Source: Prevotellaceae bacterium UBA2448
GTDB lineage: Bacteria > Bacteroidota > Bacteroidia > Bacteroidales > Bacteroidaceae
NCBI GenBank assembly: GCA_002342585.1
Contig: DDQG01000019.1
Location: 24,574 to 88,573 of the forward strand
Length of the DNA stretch: 64,000 nt
Reading direction: 5' to 3'
Of this stretch, positions 53,268 to 61,343 are shown one piece after another. A model generated the notes under the pieces. It made no database searches and was not told where the DNA came from. It saw only the letters and a program-made list of their open reading frames with translations. Every line of letters begins with the position of its first letter. The first letter of the stretch is position 1. Both the position numbers and the translations under genes were made by a program.

Positions 53268-53990
53268 ATGGAATCAATACGTGGAATAGCGCTTCGTTCT
53301 GTACGTTACAACGATACGTCTCAGATAGTTGATGTTTTTACGTCTTCTTATGGGTACCTGTCGTTGGTGACTAAACAGTCGCGTAATCATCGTGCCTTAT
53401 CCTCTTTAGCTTTCTGGCAACCTCTTTCGATGATTGAGTTTCAAGCGGACATTCGTCCGGTTGCCCGTCTGCCGCGACCTTCCGATGTACATTTTTATTA
53501 TAAATATACCAATGTCCCTTATTCTCCTGTAAAAACGACAATCATACTTTTTCTTGCTGAATTTCTTTCTGCTGCATTGCGTGAGGAGAAGCGTAACGAA
53601 CCGCTTTATCATTATATTGAACATTCACTTCAGTGGTTCGATGAAGCACGTTTTCCTTCTGCCATAGCCAATTTTCATCTTGTTTTTCTTATGCATTTGT
53701 CGCGTTTTTTGGGGATATATCCAAATTTTGAATCTCCATCGGAGTACTTTGATTTAGTATCGGGTACCTATCAGGCTGCTCCGCCTCTTCATTATAATTA
53801 TATAAAAGGAGAAGAGGCAATGTTTTTGCCCCTTCTGTTTCGAATGAACTATTCAACAGCTCATTTGTTTAAATTCTCTTCGTCCCAACGTCGTCGTATT
53901 GTTGAAGTTCTCAATACTTTCTATCGCATTCATCTTCCCTCGTTTCCTGAACTGAAATCGTTACAGGTTCTACACGAGGTATTTGCGTAG
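53268..53990 (+). CDS. recO: DNA repair protein RecO
   Basis: 240 aa from the ATG at 53268. N-terminal OB fold: IRGIALRSVRYNDTSQIVDV, YGYLSLVTKQSRNHRALSS, FQPLSMIEF-like LAFWQPLSMIEFQADIRPVA. Middle helical domain LFLAEFLSAALREEKRNEPL, ANFHLVFLMHLSRFLGIYP. Zinc cysteines found in some RecO proteins are not seen. Helps load RecA with RecR. Confidence 0.92.
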   Translation: MESIRGIALRSVRYNDTSQIVDVFTSSYGYLSLVTKQSRNHRALSSLAFWQPLSMIEFQADIRPVARLPRPSDVHFYYKYTNVPYSPVKTTIILFLAEFLSAALREEKRNEPLYHYIEHSLQWFDEARFPSAIANFHLVFLMHLSRFLGIYPNFESPSEYFDLVSGTYQAAPPLHYNYIKGEEAMFLPLLFRMNYSTAHLFKFSSSQRRRIVEVLNTFYRIHLPSFPELKSLQVLHEVFA

Positions 53991-54003
53991 AACTATAGCG
54001 GTC

Positions 54004-55257
54004 TTATTTGGGACGAACCTGACCATTTCCTCTGATAATCCACTTGTATGTAGTGATTTCTTCAAGAGCCATCGGTCCGCGGGCATGTAGTTTCTGTGTT
54101 GAGATGCCTATTTCTGCTCCAAGGCCGAACTGAGCTCCGTCTGTGAAGCTCGTGGGCGCGTTGTGATATACGCATGCGGCATCTACTGCTTTCAGGAATT
54201 TTTCAGTCGTTTCTTTGTCTTCTGCTATGATGCATTCTGAATGACCGGAACCGTACTTTCTGATGTGAGCCAAAGCCTCGTTCAGTGAATTTACGGTCTT
54301 TATCGCCATCGTGTACGCCTGAAATTCTGTGCCGTATGTCGTTTCTGTAGCAGGTTTCAGTAAGTCAGAAGGGTAGTGTCCTTGCAGAGCAGCCAATGCT
54401 GGTTCGTCGGCATAAATAAGTACATTCGACTTTATTAATGGTGCACACAACCGGGGCAGGTCGCTTAGTCGGTCTTTGTGGATAATGGTGCAATCGAGAG
54501 CGTTGCAGACGCTTACTCGTCGGGTTTTGGCGTTGTTGATAATTTTTGCTCCCTTATCCAGGTCGCCTGATTTGTCAAAATATGCATGGCACACTCCAGC
54601 TCCAGTTTCTATCACAGGTACGGTGGCTTCTTGTCTTACGAAATCGATGAGACGTTTGCTGCCGCGAGGGATAACCAAGTCGACAAAACCGTTTGCATGT
54701 AGCAGGGCGCCTGTCGCCTCGTGTGTGGCAGGAAGCAATTCTATAATGTGTTCGTTGATGTTATATTCGCGCAACACATTTTTAATAATATCGACTATAG
54801 CCCTATTCGAGTCGTCTGCGTCTTTTCCTCCTTTTAGGATGCAGGCATTGCCTGACTTCAGACAAAGTGCGAATACGTCGAAAGTTACGTTTGGACGTGC
54901 TTCGTAAACTATACCGATAACGCCGAATGGTACAGAGATACGAGTCAGTTCCAATCCGTTAGGCAGAGTGTGCTGTTTCAGAATTCGTCCCAATGGCGAT
55001 GGCAAAGTACTTACCTTTCTTGTGTCGGCAGCAATTCCCTCGATGCGTTCTTTTGTTAATTTAAGACGATCATACATAGGATTTGCTTCGTCCATACGTG
55101 CTAAATCCAATTTGTTGGCAGCCAGGATGTCGTCTGTTTTCTGCAACGCAGCATCAGCTACACTGTTGAGGACCTTGTTAATAGTGTCATTGTCAATCTG
55201 TGCTAGGTCGAGCGAAGCATCCTTTACTGATTGAAAAGTATCTTGTAGTGTCAGCAT
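54004..55257 (-). CDS. proA: Gamma-glutamyl phosphate reductase
   Basis: 417 aa from the ATG at 55257, which overlaps the proB stop (ATGCTGA). Aldehyde-dehydrogenase fold: LTRISVPFGVIGIVYEARPN, ACILKGGKDADDSN, VIPRGSKRLIDFV, ETGAGVCHAYFDKSGDLDKG, the catalytic Cys in RRVSVCNALDCT, and KYGSGHSECI. Second step of proline synthesis. Confidence 0.97.
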   Translation of the reverse strand: MLTLQDTFQSVKDASLDLAQIDNDTINKVLNSVADAALQKTDDILAANKLDLARMDEANPMYDRLKLTKERIEGIAADTRKVSTLPSPLGRILKQHTLPNGLELTRISVPFGVIGIVYEARPNVTFDVFALCLKSGNACILKGGKDADDSNRAIVDIIKNVLREYNINEHIIELLPATHEATGALLHANGFVDLVIPRGSKRLIDFVRQEATVPVIETGAGVCHAYFDKSGDLDKGAKIINNAKTRRVSVCNALDCTIIHKDRLSDLPRLCAPLIKSNVLIYADEPALAALQGHYPSDLLKPATETTYGTEFQAYTMAIKTVNSLNEALAHIRKYGSGHSECIIAEDKETTEKFLKAVDAACVYHNAPTSFTDGAQFGLGAEIGISTQKLHARGPMALEEITTYKWIIRGNGQVRPK

Positions 55258-56015
55258 ACGAATTCTGTGCAAATAGTGTTAGCTCTGTTATTCATCAGAC
55301 TGATGAGAATGTTGTCTTTCTTTCCGTTGGCAATTACGACGTTTATGCCGGCTTTTGCTGTTCTTTCTGCAACCGATGACTTCGACTGCATTCCGCCTCT
55401 ACCTGCCGATGACTTCGCCGTTTGTATGTATTCACTGATATCACGCCCTGGTTCAATCGTTCTGATGACCTTCGAATTCTTGTCGTTAGGGTCACCGTCG
55501 TAAATGCCATCTATGTTGCTCAGGATGATAAGCGTGTCCGATTTTGTCATCTGTGCTATGAGTCCTGACAACTCGTCATTATCAGTAAACATCAACTCTG
55601 TAATAGATATCGTGTCGTTTTCGTTGACTATAGGGATAACCTCGTTCTCCAGCATGACGCGGATGCAGTTTTCCTGGTTCTTTCTGTGCTCGCTGTCGCT
55701 AAAATGTTCTTTGGTAGTGAGCACCTGTCCTACCTTGATTCCATAGTCACGAAACAGATTGACGTAGCGGTTTATCAGTTTTGCCTGTCCTACTGCTGAG
55801 AATAGTTGTCGTTTATCCACGCTGTCCAGGTCGCTGGTAATGTGTTTCAACTCAGAACGTCCACTAGCTACGGCTCCGGATGTGACGATGATTATTTCAT
55901 GTCCTTCAGCTCTTAGCTGTGCTATCTGATCCACAAGTGCTGACATGCGGGTGATGTCAAGTGAACCGTCCGCTCTGGTCAGCACGTTGCTACCTATTTT
56001 TATGGTTAATCGCAT
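55251..56015 (-). CDS. proB: Glutamate 5-kinase (short form without PUA domain)
   Basis: 254 aa from the ATG at 56015. Amino-acid-kinase fold: TIKIGSNVLTRADGSLDITR, IIIVTSGAVASGRSEL, PIVNENDTISITEL, DNDELSGLIAQMTKSDTLII, LSNIDGIYDGDPND and GRGGMQSKSSVAERTAKAGI. E. coli ProB (367 aa) has a C-terminal PUA domain that is absent here. A minus-strand TACCTTTG (56053-56046) is the likely -7 box. Couples to proA by a 7-bp overlap. Confidence 0.96.
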   Translation of the reverse strand: MRLTIKIGSNVLTRADGSLDITRMSALVDQIAQLRAEGHEIIIVTSGAVASGRSELKHITSDLDSVDKRQLFSAVGQAKLINRYVNLFRDYGIKVGQVLTTKEHFSDSEHRKNQENCIRVMLENEVIPIVNENDTISITELMFTDNDELSGLIAQMTKSDTLIILSNIDGIYDGDPNDKNSKVIRTIEPGRDISEYIQTAKSSAGRGGMQSKSSVAERTAKAGINVVIANGKKDNILISLMNNRANTICTEFVC

Positions 56016-56065
56016 ATGTTTAATTAAATAATTCCAAAAATCGTACAAAGGTAAAGATATTTCCC

Positions 56066-56073
56066 TATATTTG
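56066..56073 (+). promoter_or_regulatory. GH43 gene promoter -7 box
   Basis: TATATTTG, 57 bp before the start codon. It lies 12 bp from the oppositely directed proB -7 box, so the two divergent promoters overlap. Confidence 0.5.
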
Positions 56074-56129
56074 CGAAACATTTAGAAAAAACGTGACTGA
56101 AAAACTAATACTCTAAACATATTTTGATT

Positions 56130-57272
56130 ATGAAGAAAATTTCTTTTCTACTTATGACTATTATGTCGTTGTCTCTCTCTGCAAAGCAGAAGGCAGAGCC
56201 TAAAGTGCCTACAGAGGCTGATATGGGTGCTTATATTATGGTGTATCATAAAGATTGTGATCACGGACTTCATATGGCTCTCAGTTATGATAGTTATAAC
56301 TGGACATCTCTCAACAATGATCGTCCTGTGATTGCCGGCGACTCCATTTCCGAGCAGCACGGCATTCGTGATCCTCATATCTTCCGTGGTCCTGACGGCG
56401 GATTTTATCTGGCAATGACCGACCTGAATATTTTTGCTCAACGCGAAGCAGCAGATAGAGCCGGATACAAGGACGCTCCTGCTTATCGCACTACAGAATG
56501 GGAACGCGACGGCAAGCGCTACGGATGGGGCAATAATCGTGGTCTTGTGCTTATGAAATCTTTTGACCTCATTCATTGGACGCGCACCAATCTTGATTTC
56601 TCCAAACTTACTTGTCCGACTGGTATTACCGATATGCATGGAAATCCTATTCCCTGGAGCGAAGTAGGTTGTGTGTGGGCACCGGAAACGGTTTACGACT
56701 ATGAGGCTGGTCACTTGCTCATGCATTTCACCATTCGTATGCGCACAGGCGTTAATTTAATTTATTATGTGTACATGAACGATGACTTCAACCGGATGAT
56801 AAGTGAACCAAAACTGCTTTTCGAAGCTCCGATGAATGAAAACGGCGTGCCTCGCTATACAGTTATCGACTCCGATATAATAAAAGTAGGTGATACATAT
56901 CATCTTTTCTATGTGAGTCACGAAAAAGGTGCAACAGTAAAACATGCCACCAGCCCTTCGATAACAGGCCCTTACACACTCGATAATCTCTATGATGACG
57001 GCGAGCGCCAGGGTCATGAAGCACCAAACTGTTGGAAACGACTCGGTCAGGACAAGTGGGTAGTGATGTTCGACAATTATAGCCGCCGCCCTCATAACTT
57101 TGGTTTCGTTGAAACAACTGATTTCCGCAACTTTACAATGATAGGTTACTTCGACGGGGAGGGTAGTCCTATGAAACGTGCAAACTTCTCAGAGCAGAAA
57201 CATGGTGCCGTAGCTCCGCTTACTGTAAAAGAAGCTAAAGCTCTTGAAAAATATTGGAAAAAAAAGAAATAG
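56130..57272 (+). CDS. Exported glycoside hydrolase, family 43-like (beta-xylosidase/arabinofuranosidase fold)
   Basis: 380 aa with signal peptide (MKKISFLLMTIMSLSLSA). Five-bladed propeller features: AYIMVYHKDCDHGLHMALSY, GIRDPHIFRGPDGGFYLAMT (the D-P-x-I-F motif of GH43/GH117-like enzymes), a VWAPETVYDYEAGHLLMHF blade with the likely catalytic Glu, YTVIDSDIIKVGDTYHLFYV, and VVMFDNYSRRPHNFGF. Probably a periplasmic exo-acting glycosidase of arabinose or related sugars; the substrate is not clear. It is not in a visible polysaccharide-utilization locus. Confidence 0.82.
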   Translation: MKKISFLLMTIMSLSLSAKQKAEPKVPTEADMGAYIMVYHKDCDHGLHMALSYDSYNWTSLNNDRPVIAGDSISEQHGIRDPHIFRGPDGGFYLAMTDLNIFAQREAADRAGYKDAPAYRTTEWERDGKRYGWGNNRGLVLMKSFDLIHWTRTNLDFSKLTCPTGITDMHGNPIPWSEVGCVWAPETVYDYEAGHLLMHFTIRMRTGVNLIYYVYMNDDFNRMISEPKLLFEAPMNENGVPRYTVIDSDIIKVGDTYHLFYVSHEKGATVKHATSPSITGPYTLDNLYDDGERQGHEAPNCWKRLGQDKWVVMFDNYSRRPHNFGFVETTDFRNFTMIGYFDGEGSPMKRANFSEQKHGAVAPLTVKEAKALEKYWKKKK

Positions 57273-57290
57273 TGGAAAGTCACTATTTGT
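57267..57290 (+). terminator. Weak hairpin after the GH43 gene
   Basis: AAATAGTG (57267-57274) pairs with CACTATTT (57281-57288), overlapping the stop codon; only a short T-run follows. Confidence 0.4.
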
Positions 57291-57375
57291 TAAAATAGCT
57301 GTCTATTCTGGCATAATAAAGACAATATTTATTAAAGATGTTATAATAGATTAAAAAAACGGGTGTTAAAACATA

Positions 57376-57402
57376 TTTCGTTATAAATTTTCGCTATCTT
57401 TG
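57376..57402 (+). promoter_or_regulatory. Promoter of the inositol-phosphate synthase gene
   Basis: TATCTTTG at 57395-57402 with TTTCG at 57376-57380 (14-bp spacer) or more distal T-rich sequence. The leader is ~30 nt. The rest of 57273-57440 is AT-rich without genes. Confidence 0.6.
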
Positions 57403-57440
57403 CGGCAATTATAATTCTATAAGTTTTAAAAGAAAGAATA

Positions 57441-58748
57441 ATGAACAACCAAAATGTAAAGCCAGCTGATGGCAAACTTGGCATCATGGTCGTTGGACTT
57501 GGTGCAGTAACTTCTACATTTATGACCGGTGTGCTCATGGCTCGTAAGGGTCTTGCAAAACCTGTCGGCTCAATGACACAGATGGATAAGATTCGTGTCG
57601 GTAAGGGAGCAAATAAGAAATACCTCTCATATTCAGAAATCGTTCCAATGGCACAACTTAGTGATGTTGTCTTTGGTGCATGGGATGTTTATCCAGCAAA
57701 TGCTTTCCAGAGTGCTATGTATGCACAGGTACTTCAGGAGAAGGATATCCTCCCTGTAAAGGATGAACTCGAGAAGATTGTTCCAATGCCAGCTGCATTC
57801 GACAAGAACTTCGCAAAGCGTCTTGATGGCGACAACGTGAAGAAGTGCAAGGATCGTTGGGATATGGTTGAGCAGCTTCGTGCTGACATCCGTAAGTTCA
57901 AGGCAGACAACGGCTGTTCTCGTATTGTTGTTGCTTGGGCTGCTTCTACAGAAATCTATGTAGCTCCTAACATGCAGGTTCACGACACACTGGCTCACCT
58001 TGAGGCAGCTATGAAGGCAAACGATACAGTTAACATCGCTCCTTCTATGTGTTATGCTTATGCTGCTCTTGCTGAAGGCGCTCCATTCGTAATGGGTGCT
58101 CCTAACACAACTGTTGATATCCCAGCTATGTGGGAAATGTCTGAAAAGCTCTGTGTGCCAATCGCAGGTAAGGACTTCAAGACTGGTCAGACACTTGTTA
58201 AGTCTGGTTTCGCTCCAATCATCGGCACTCGCTGCCTCGGTCTCACAGGTTGGTTCTCTACAAACATCCTCGGAAACCGCGACGGACTTGTACTCGACGA
58301 GCCAGCTAACTTCCGTACTAAGGAGGTCAGCAAACTCTCTACTCTTGAGAGCATCCTGACAGCTGACAATCAGCCAGACCTCTACACAGACTACTACCAC
58401 AAGGTACGTATCAACTACTATCCTCCACGCAACGACAGCAAGGAAAGCTGGGACAACATCGACATCTTCGGTTGGATGGGTTACCCAATGCAGATTAAGA
58501 TCAACTTCCTCTGCCGCGACTCTATCCTCGCAGCTCCAGTACTTCTCGACCTCTGTCTGCTTTCTGACCTTGCAGCTCGTGCAGGCAAGTGCGGTACTCA
58601 GCGCTTCCTCTCATTCTTCCTCAAGGCTCCTATGCACGACTACACTAAGGGTGAGAAACCAGTTAACCACCTCTTCCAGCAGTACACAATGCTGAAGAAC
58701 GCTATCCGTGAGATGGGTGGTTACGAACCAGATGAAGAAATCGACTAA
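57441..58748 (+). CDS. Inositol-3-phosphate synthase
   Basis: 435 aa. NAD-binding start GIMVVGLGAVTSTFMTGVLM, then VVAWAASTEIYVAP, FVMGAPNTTVDIPAMWEMSE, PIAGKDFKTGQTLVKSGFAP (with catalytic lysines), RINYYPPRNDSKESWDNIDI, and MGYPMQIKINFLCRDSILA. Makes inositol phosphate from glucose-6-phosphate, used in Bacteroidetes for inositol lipids. Codon use is strongly biased to C-ending codons compared with neighbours, which suggests high expression. A strong terminator follows. Confidence 0.95.
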   Translation: MNNQNVKPADGKLGIMVVGLGAVTSTFMTGVLMARKGLAKPVGSMTQMDKIRVGKGANKKYLSYSEIVPMAQLSDVVFGAWDVYPANAFQSAMYAQVLQEKDILPVKDELEKIVPMPAAFDKNFAKRLDGDNVKKCKDRWDMVEQLRADIRKFKADNGCSRIVVAWAASTEIYVAPNMQVHDTLAHLEAAMKANDTVNIAPSMCYAYAALAEGAPFVMGAPNTTVDIPAMWEMSEKLCVPIAGKDFKTGQTLVKSGFAPIIGTRCLGLTGWFSTNILGNRDGLVLDEPANFRTKEVSKLSTLESILTADNQPDLYTDYYHKVRINYYPPRNDSKESWDNIDIFGWMGYPMQIKINFLCRDSILAAPVLLDLCLLSDLAARAGKCGTQRFLSFFLKAPMHDYTKGEKPVNHLFQQYTMLKNAIREMGGYEPDEEID

Positions 58749-58770
58749 TTTAAAACAATCTTATAGAGAA

Positions 58771-58807
58771 AAGCTACCGTTGCACCTTTGCGATGGTAGC
58801 TTTTTTT
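58771..58807 (+). terminator. Terminator after the inositol-phosphate synthase gene
   Basis: AAGCTACC pairs with GGTAGCTT around a partly paired inner loop, followed by a run of seven T. Confidence 0.9.
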
Positions 58808-58848
58808 AAAAAATACAGCAGATAATACTGATACATAATAATAAATGT

Positions 58849-58856
58849 CGTATCTT
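58849..58856 (+). promoter_or_regulatory. -7-like box before the FNT-like gene
   Basis: TATCTTTC, 22 bp before the ATG at 58878, one base off the TAnnTTTG consensus. Confidence 0.45.
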
Positions 58857-58877
58857 TCGCCACAAATAATAGGAATT

Positions 58878-59456
58878 ATGAAAGACGTATTTATCCGTAG
58901 CATCCTGGCTGGTGCGTGTATCGGTCTTGGTGGAGCTATTTTCATTAAACTCGGTGGGGTAGTGGGCGCCTGTATGTTTGCCTTTGGACTTCTCGTGGTA
59001 GTTCACTTCAAACTGCCTCTTTACACAGGCACTGCAGGTTTTATCGACCTCAAGAAATGGCAGGAATACAATAAAATGACGGTGATTCTCCTTGGCAATA
59101 TCGTAGGCTGTATTCTGCTGAGTCTTATGTTCAACCCCGGCGTAATCGATGGCACACCAATCATACAGAATCGTCTCTCAACCGACTTCCTCCATTGTTT
59201 CACCAATGCCATAGGTTGTGGACTCATCATGACAATCATCGTGCAAGGTGGGCGCGACAAGAACCTCCTGCTCATCCTCTTTGGCATTCCTCTCTTCATC
59301 CTTCTCGGATTCTACCACTCCATAGCCGATGCCTTCTACATGATGATGACTTCGTCCGAACTGCGTAACGAGTACCTCCCTCGCTACGTAATAATAGTTC
59401 TTGGCAACTTCGTCGGCTGCAACCTCCCCCGCTTGTTTAAATACAAAATCGACTAA
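58878..59456 (+). CDS. Formate/nitrite transporter (FNT)-like membrane protein
   Basis: 192 aa from the ATG at 58878, chosen because a -7 box lies just before it. About six hydrophobic helices: SILAGACIGLGGAIFIKLG, CMFAFGLLVVVHFKLPLYTG, MTVILLGNIVGCILLSLMF, NAIGCGLIMTIIVQGG, LLILFGIPLFILLGFYHSIA with DAFYM, and VIIVLGNFVGCNLPRLF. The GN-x-V-G and GF-x-HS-x-A elements recall the FNT channel family, but it is shorter than usual (~270 aa). C-ending codons dominate. Its 3' end has a mutated partial copy at 60899-61032. Confidence 0.7.
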   Translation: MKDVFIRSILAGACIGLGGAIFIKLGGVVGACMFAFGLLVVVHFKLPLYTGTAGFIDLKKWQEYNKMTVILLGNIVGCILLSLMFNPGVIDGTPIIQNRLSTDFLHCFTNAIGCGLIMTIIVQGGRDKNLLLILFGIPLFILLGFYHSIADAFYMMMTSSELRNEYLPRYVIIVLGNFVGCNLPRLFKYKID

Positions 59457-59477
59457 TAATACATTGTCAAAATAAGT

Positions 59478-59513
59478 AAAGGTGCACGTCTTATAGATAT
59501 GCACCTTTTATTT
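59478..59513 (+). terminator. Terminator after the FNT-like gene
   Basis: AAAGGTGCA (59478-59486) pairs with TGCACCTTT (59500-59508), followed by a T-rich tract. Confidence 0.85.
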
Positions 59514-59617
59514 TAGAATAAATAGACTTCTTGAATTATGAAAGTTGAAAATCATGCGAGTTATGCCCATTTTTGCATGCCCTTTTGTGCAATTTTTAAA
59601 GAAATCTGCTAAATTAG

Positions 59618-59648
59618 TTGTGCAGTTCCGTAAAACTTCGTACTTTTG
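59618..59648 (+). promoter_or_regulatory. Promoter of the ATPase gene
   Basis: TTG at 59618-59620, a 20-bp spacer, TACTTTTG at 59641-59648. The ATG follows 17 bp later. Confidence 0.65.
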
Positions 59649-59665
59649 ACCCCAAAAGAATAAAT

Positions 59666-60841
59666 ATGGAAACATTACAGCGTACATATCGTACCCTTCT
59701 TTCCTTGACAGACACTTCTCATATACGTTTCATTCATGACCAAGTGGAATGGGATAGCCGTTTGATAGCGATATTAGGTTCGCGTGGTGTGGGTAAGACA
59801 ACTATGTTGCTCCAGCACATTCTGCTTTCGGGTCAGCAAGATGAATCTTTATTTGTAATGGCTGACGATTTGTATTTCACCAGTCACAGATTGATAGACT
59901 TGGCTTGGAGATTCTATCAAATGGGAGGAAAACATCTTTATATAGATGAGATTCATAAATACAAGGGATGGTCAACAGAAATAAAGAATATTTACGATCA
60001 ACTTCCTACTTTACAAGTTATATATACAGGCTCATCAATACTTGATCTGAATAAGGGTGGTGGAGACTTGAGTCGTCGTAAGGTGGAATATAGAATGCCA
60101 GGACTTTCGTTCCGAGAATATCTTAATATGCGTATGGGGTGGAATCTGCCAGTTTATACTCTTGCGGATATTCTCCAGGGCAAGGTTACACTACCTCCTG
60201 ACGCTCGTCCTCTTGCTTTATTCAATGACTATATGCGCCAAGGGTACTATCCCTTCTTTAAAGAACCTGGATATACAATACGCCTTAGGAGTGTTGTACA
60301 AAGGATGGTCGAAGAAGATATACCTACCTACGCTGAGATGAATACTACCTCTGCCTCTAAACTGAAAAAACTCTTGTATATCCTCGCTCAGAGTGTGCCT
60401 TTTAAGCCCAACTACTCAAAGTTGGAGCGCGACCTTAATATAAGTCGTAATACCCTTCCTTCTTATATCGAATATTTGGAAAAGTCAGAACTCATCAACC
60501 TTCTTAGAGAGAAAGCCGATGGAATCAAACTCTTGGAAAAAGTTGAGAAGGTCTATCTGAACAATCCGAATATTTCATATGCCTTAAGTGAGACAACTCC
60601 CAACGAGGGTACCCTTCGCGAAACTATCTTCTTTGCTTGGATGCGGGTTTCTGAGTTTATTACGTCCTCCAAAGTGTCCGACTTTACAATAGGAGATTAC
60701 ACATTCGAAGTAGGAGGTAGGCGTAAAGGTCAGCGTCAGATATCATCCGTTGCCCCAGGCTATGGCTTCATTGTCAAAGACGATATAGAATATGCATACG
60801 AAAATCAGATACCACTTTGGATGTTTGGTTTCATCTATTAA
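59666..60841 (+). CDS. AAA family ATPase with DUF4143-type C-terminal domain
   Basis: 391 aa from the ATG at 59666. Walker A ILGSRGVGKTTMLLQ, Walker B HLYIDEIHKYKGWSTEIK, then YTGSSILDLNKGGGDLSRR (sensor 1 and Arg finger), and YRMPGLSFREYLNM. The second half has a winged-helix part (LERDLNISRNTLPSYIEYLE KS) and the DUF4143-type nuclease-like end (YTFEVGGRRKGQRQIS). This orphan family is widespread and mobile in Bacteroidales; function is unknown. It sits between a gene and a degraded copy of that gene's 3' end. Confidence 0.88.
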   Translation: METLQRTYRTLLSLTDTSHIRFIHDQVEWDSRLIAILGSRGVGKTTMLLQHILLSGQQDESLFVMADDLYFTSHRLIDLAWRFYQMGGKHLYIDEIHKYKGWSTEIKNIYDQLPTLQVIYTGSSILDLNKGGGDLSRRKVEYRMPGLSFREYLNMRMGWNLPVYTLADILQGKVTLPPDARPLALFNDYMRQGYYPFFKEPGYTIRLRSVVQRMVEEDIPTYAEMNTTSASKLKKLLYILAQSVPFKPNYSKLERDLNISRNTLPSYIEYLEKSELINLLREKADGIKLLEKVEKVYLNNPNISYALSETTPNEGTLRETIFFAWMRVSEFITSSKVSDFTIGDYTFEVGGRRKGQRQISSVAPGYGFIVKDDIEYAYENQIPLWMFGFIY

Positions 60842-60898
60842 GATCTTTTCCTTTTTTATATTACAAACCTTCTTCTTCTCTGTTTGAATAGTTTATAG

Positions 60899-61032
60899 TC
60901 CTCTTCGGCATTCCTCTCTTCATCCTTCTTGGCTTCTACCACTCCATAGCCGATGCCTTCTACATGATGATGACTTCGTCCAAACTGCGCACCGAGTACC
61001 TCCCCCGTCTGTTTAAATACAAAATCGACTAA
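60899..61032 (+). pseudogene. Partial duplicate of the 3' end of the FNT-like gene
   Basis: 134 bp closely match 59275-59456, up to the same stop codon; only a handful of substitutions are visible by eye. It lacks 48 bp (16 codons, in frame) whose ends lie at a 7-bp direct repeat ACCTCCC (59374-59380 and 59422-59428 in the full copy), the signature of deletion by slippage or recombination. No start codon or upstream part is present, so it cannot encode the transporter. Confidence 0.9.
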
Positions 61033-61053
61033 TTCCACATTATAGGTATAATA

Positions 61054-61343
61054 AACCGGTGCCTCAATTCAGGGCACTGGTTCTATCCCATATGCAGCTG
61101 TACTTTATGAGTGTAGCAAAAAGCAGATACCTGAATCAGGTATGTGGTTTTATCTTCTTTCTCTGCACGCTTATTACTAAAGGGGTGAACGATTCCTTCA
61201 CCCCTTTGTTTTCAGCATTATTTTTTAGTCAGGCAGTGTCGCAAATCGCGACTCCCTCTTACATTCTATTCTCCAAAATGACCAAAATGACCTTGGCCAC
61301 TTTGACCACATTAAATTTTTGTAGAACGCCCTGGATAAAGGTT
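61054..61343. other. Non-coding stretch with hairpins and short repeats
   Basis: Holds an imperfect hairpin (ACCGGTGCC/GGGCACTGGT, 61055-61081), the terminator at 61179-61211, the 22-nt element AGGCAGTGTCGCAAATCGCG (61231-61252 with the next bases), and a short repeated ATGACCAAA/ATGACC stretch (61276-61292). A plus-strand frame of 98 codons exists but has no homology I recognise and crosses these structures. Confidence 0.6.
61179..61211. terminator. 11-bp perfect hairpin, probable bidirectional terminator
   Basis: AAAGGGGTGAA (61179-61189) pairs with TTCACCCCTTT (61197-61207), then GTTTT. It separates the ATPase side (+) from the lipoprotein gene (-). Confidence 0.8.

Noticed and set aside
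60856..61038. 60-codon minus-strand frame over the duplicated gene end
   Set aside because: It mirrors a minus-strand shadow frame that also exists opposite the intact FNT-like gene (59178-59504), so it is an artefact of the plus-strand sequence.
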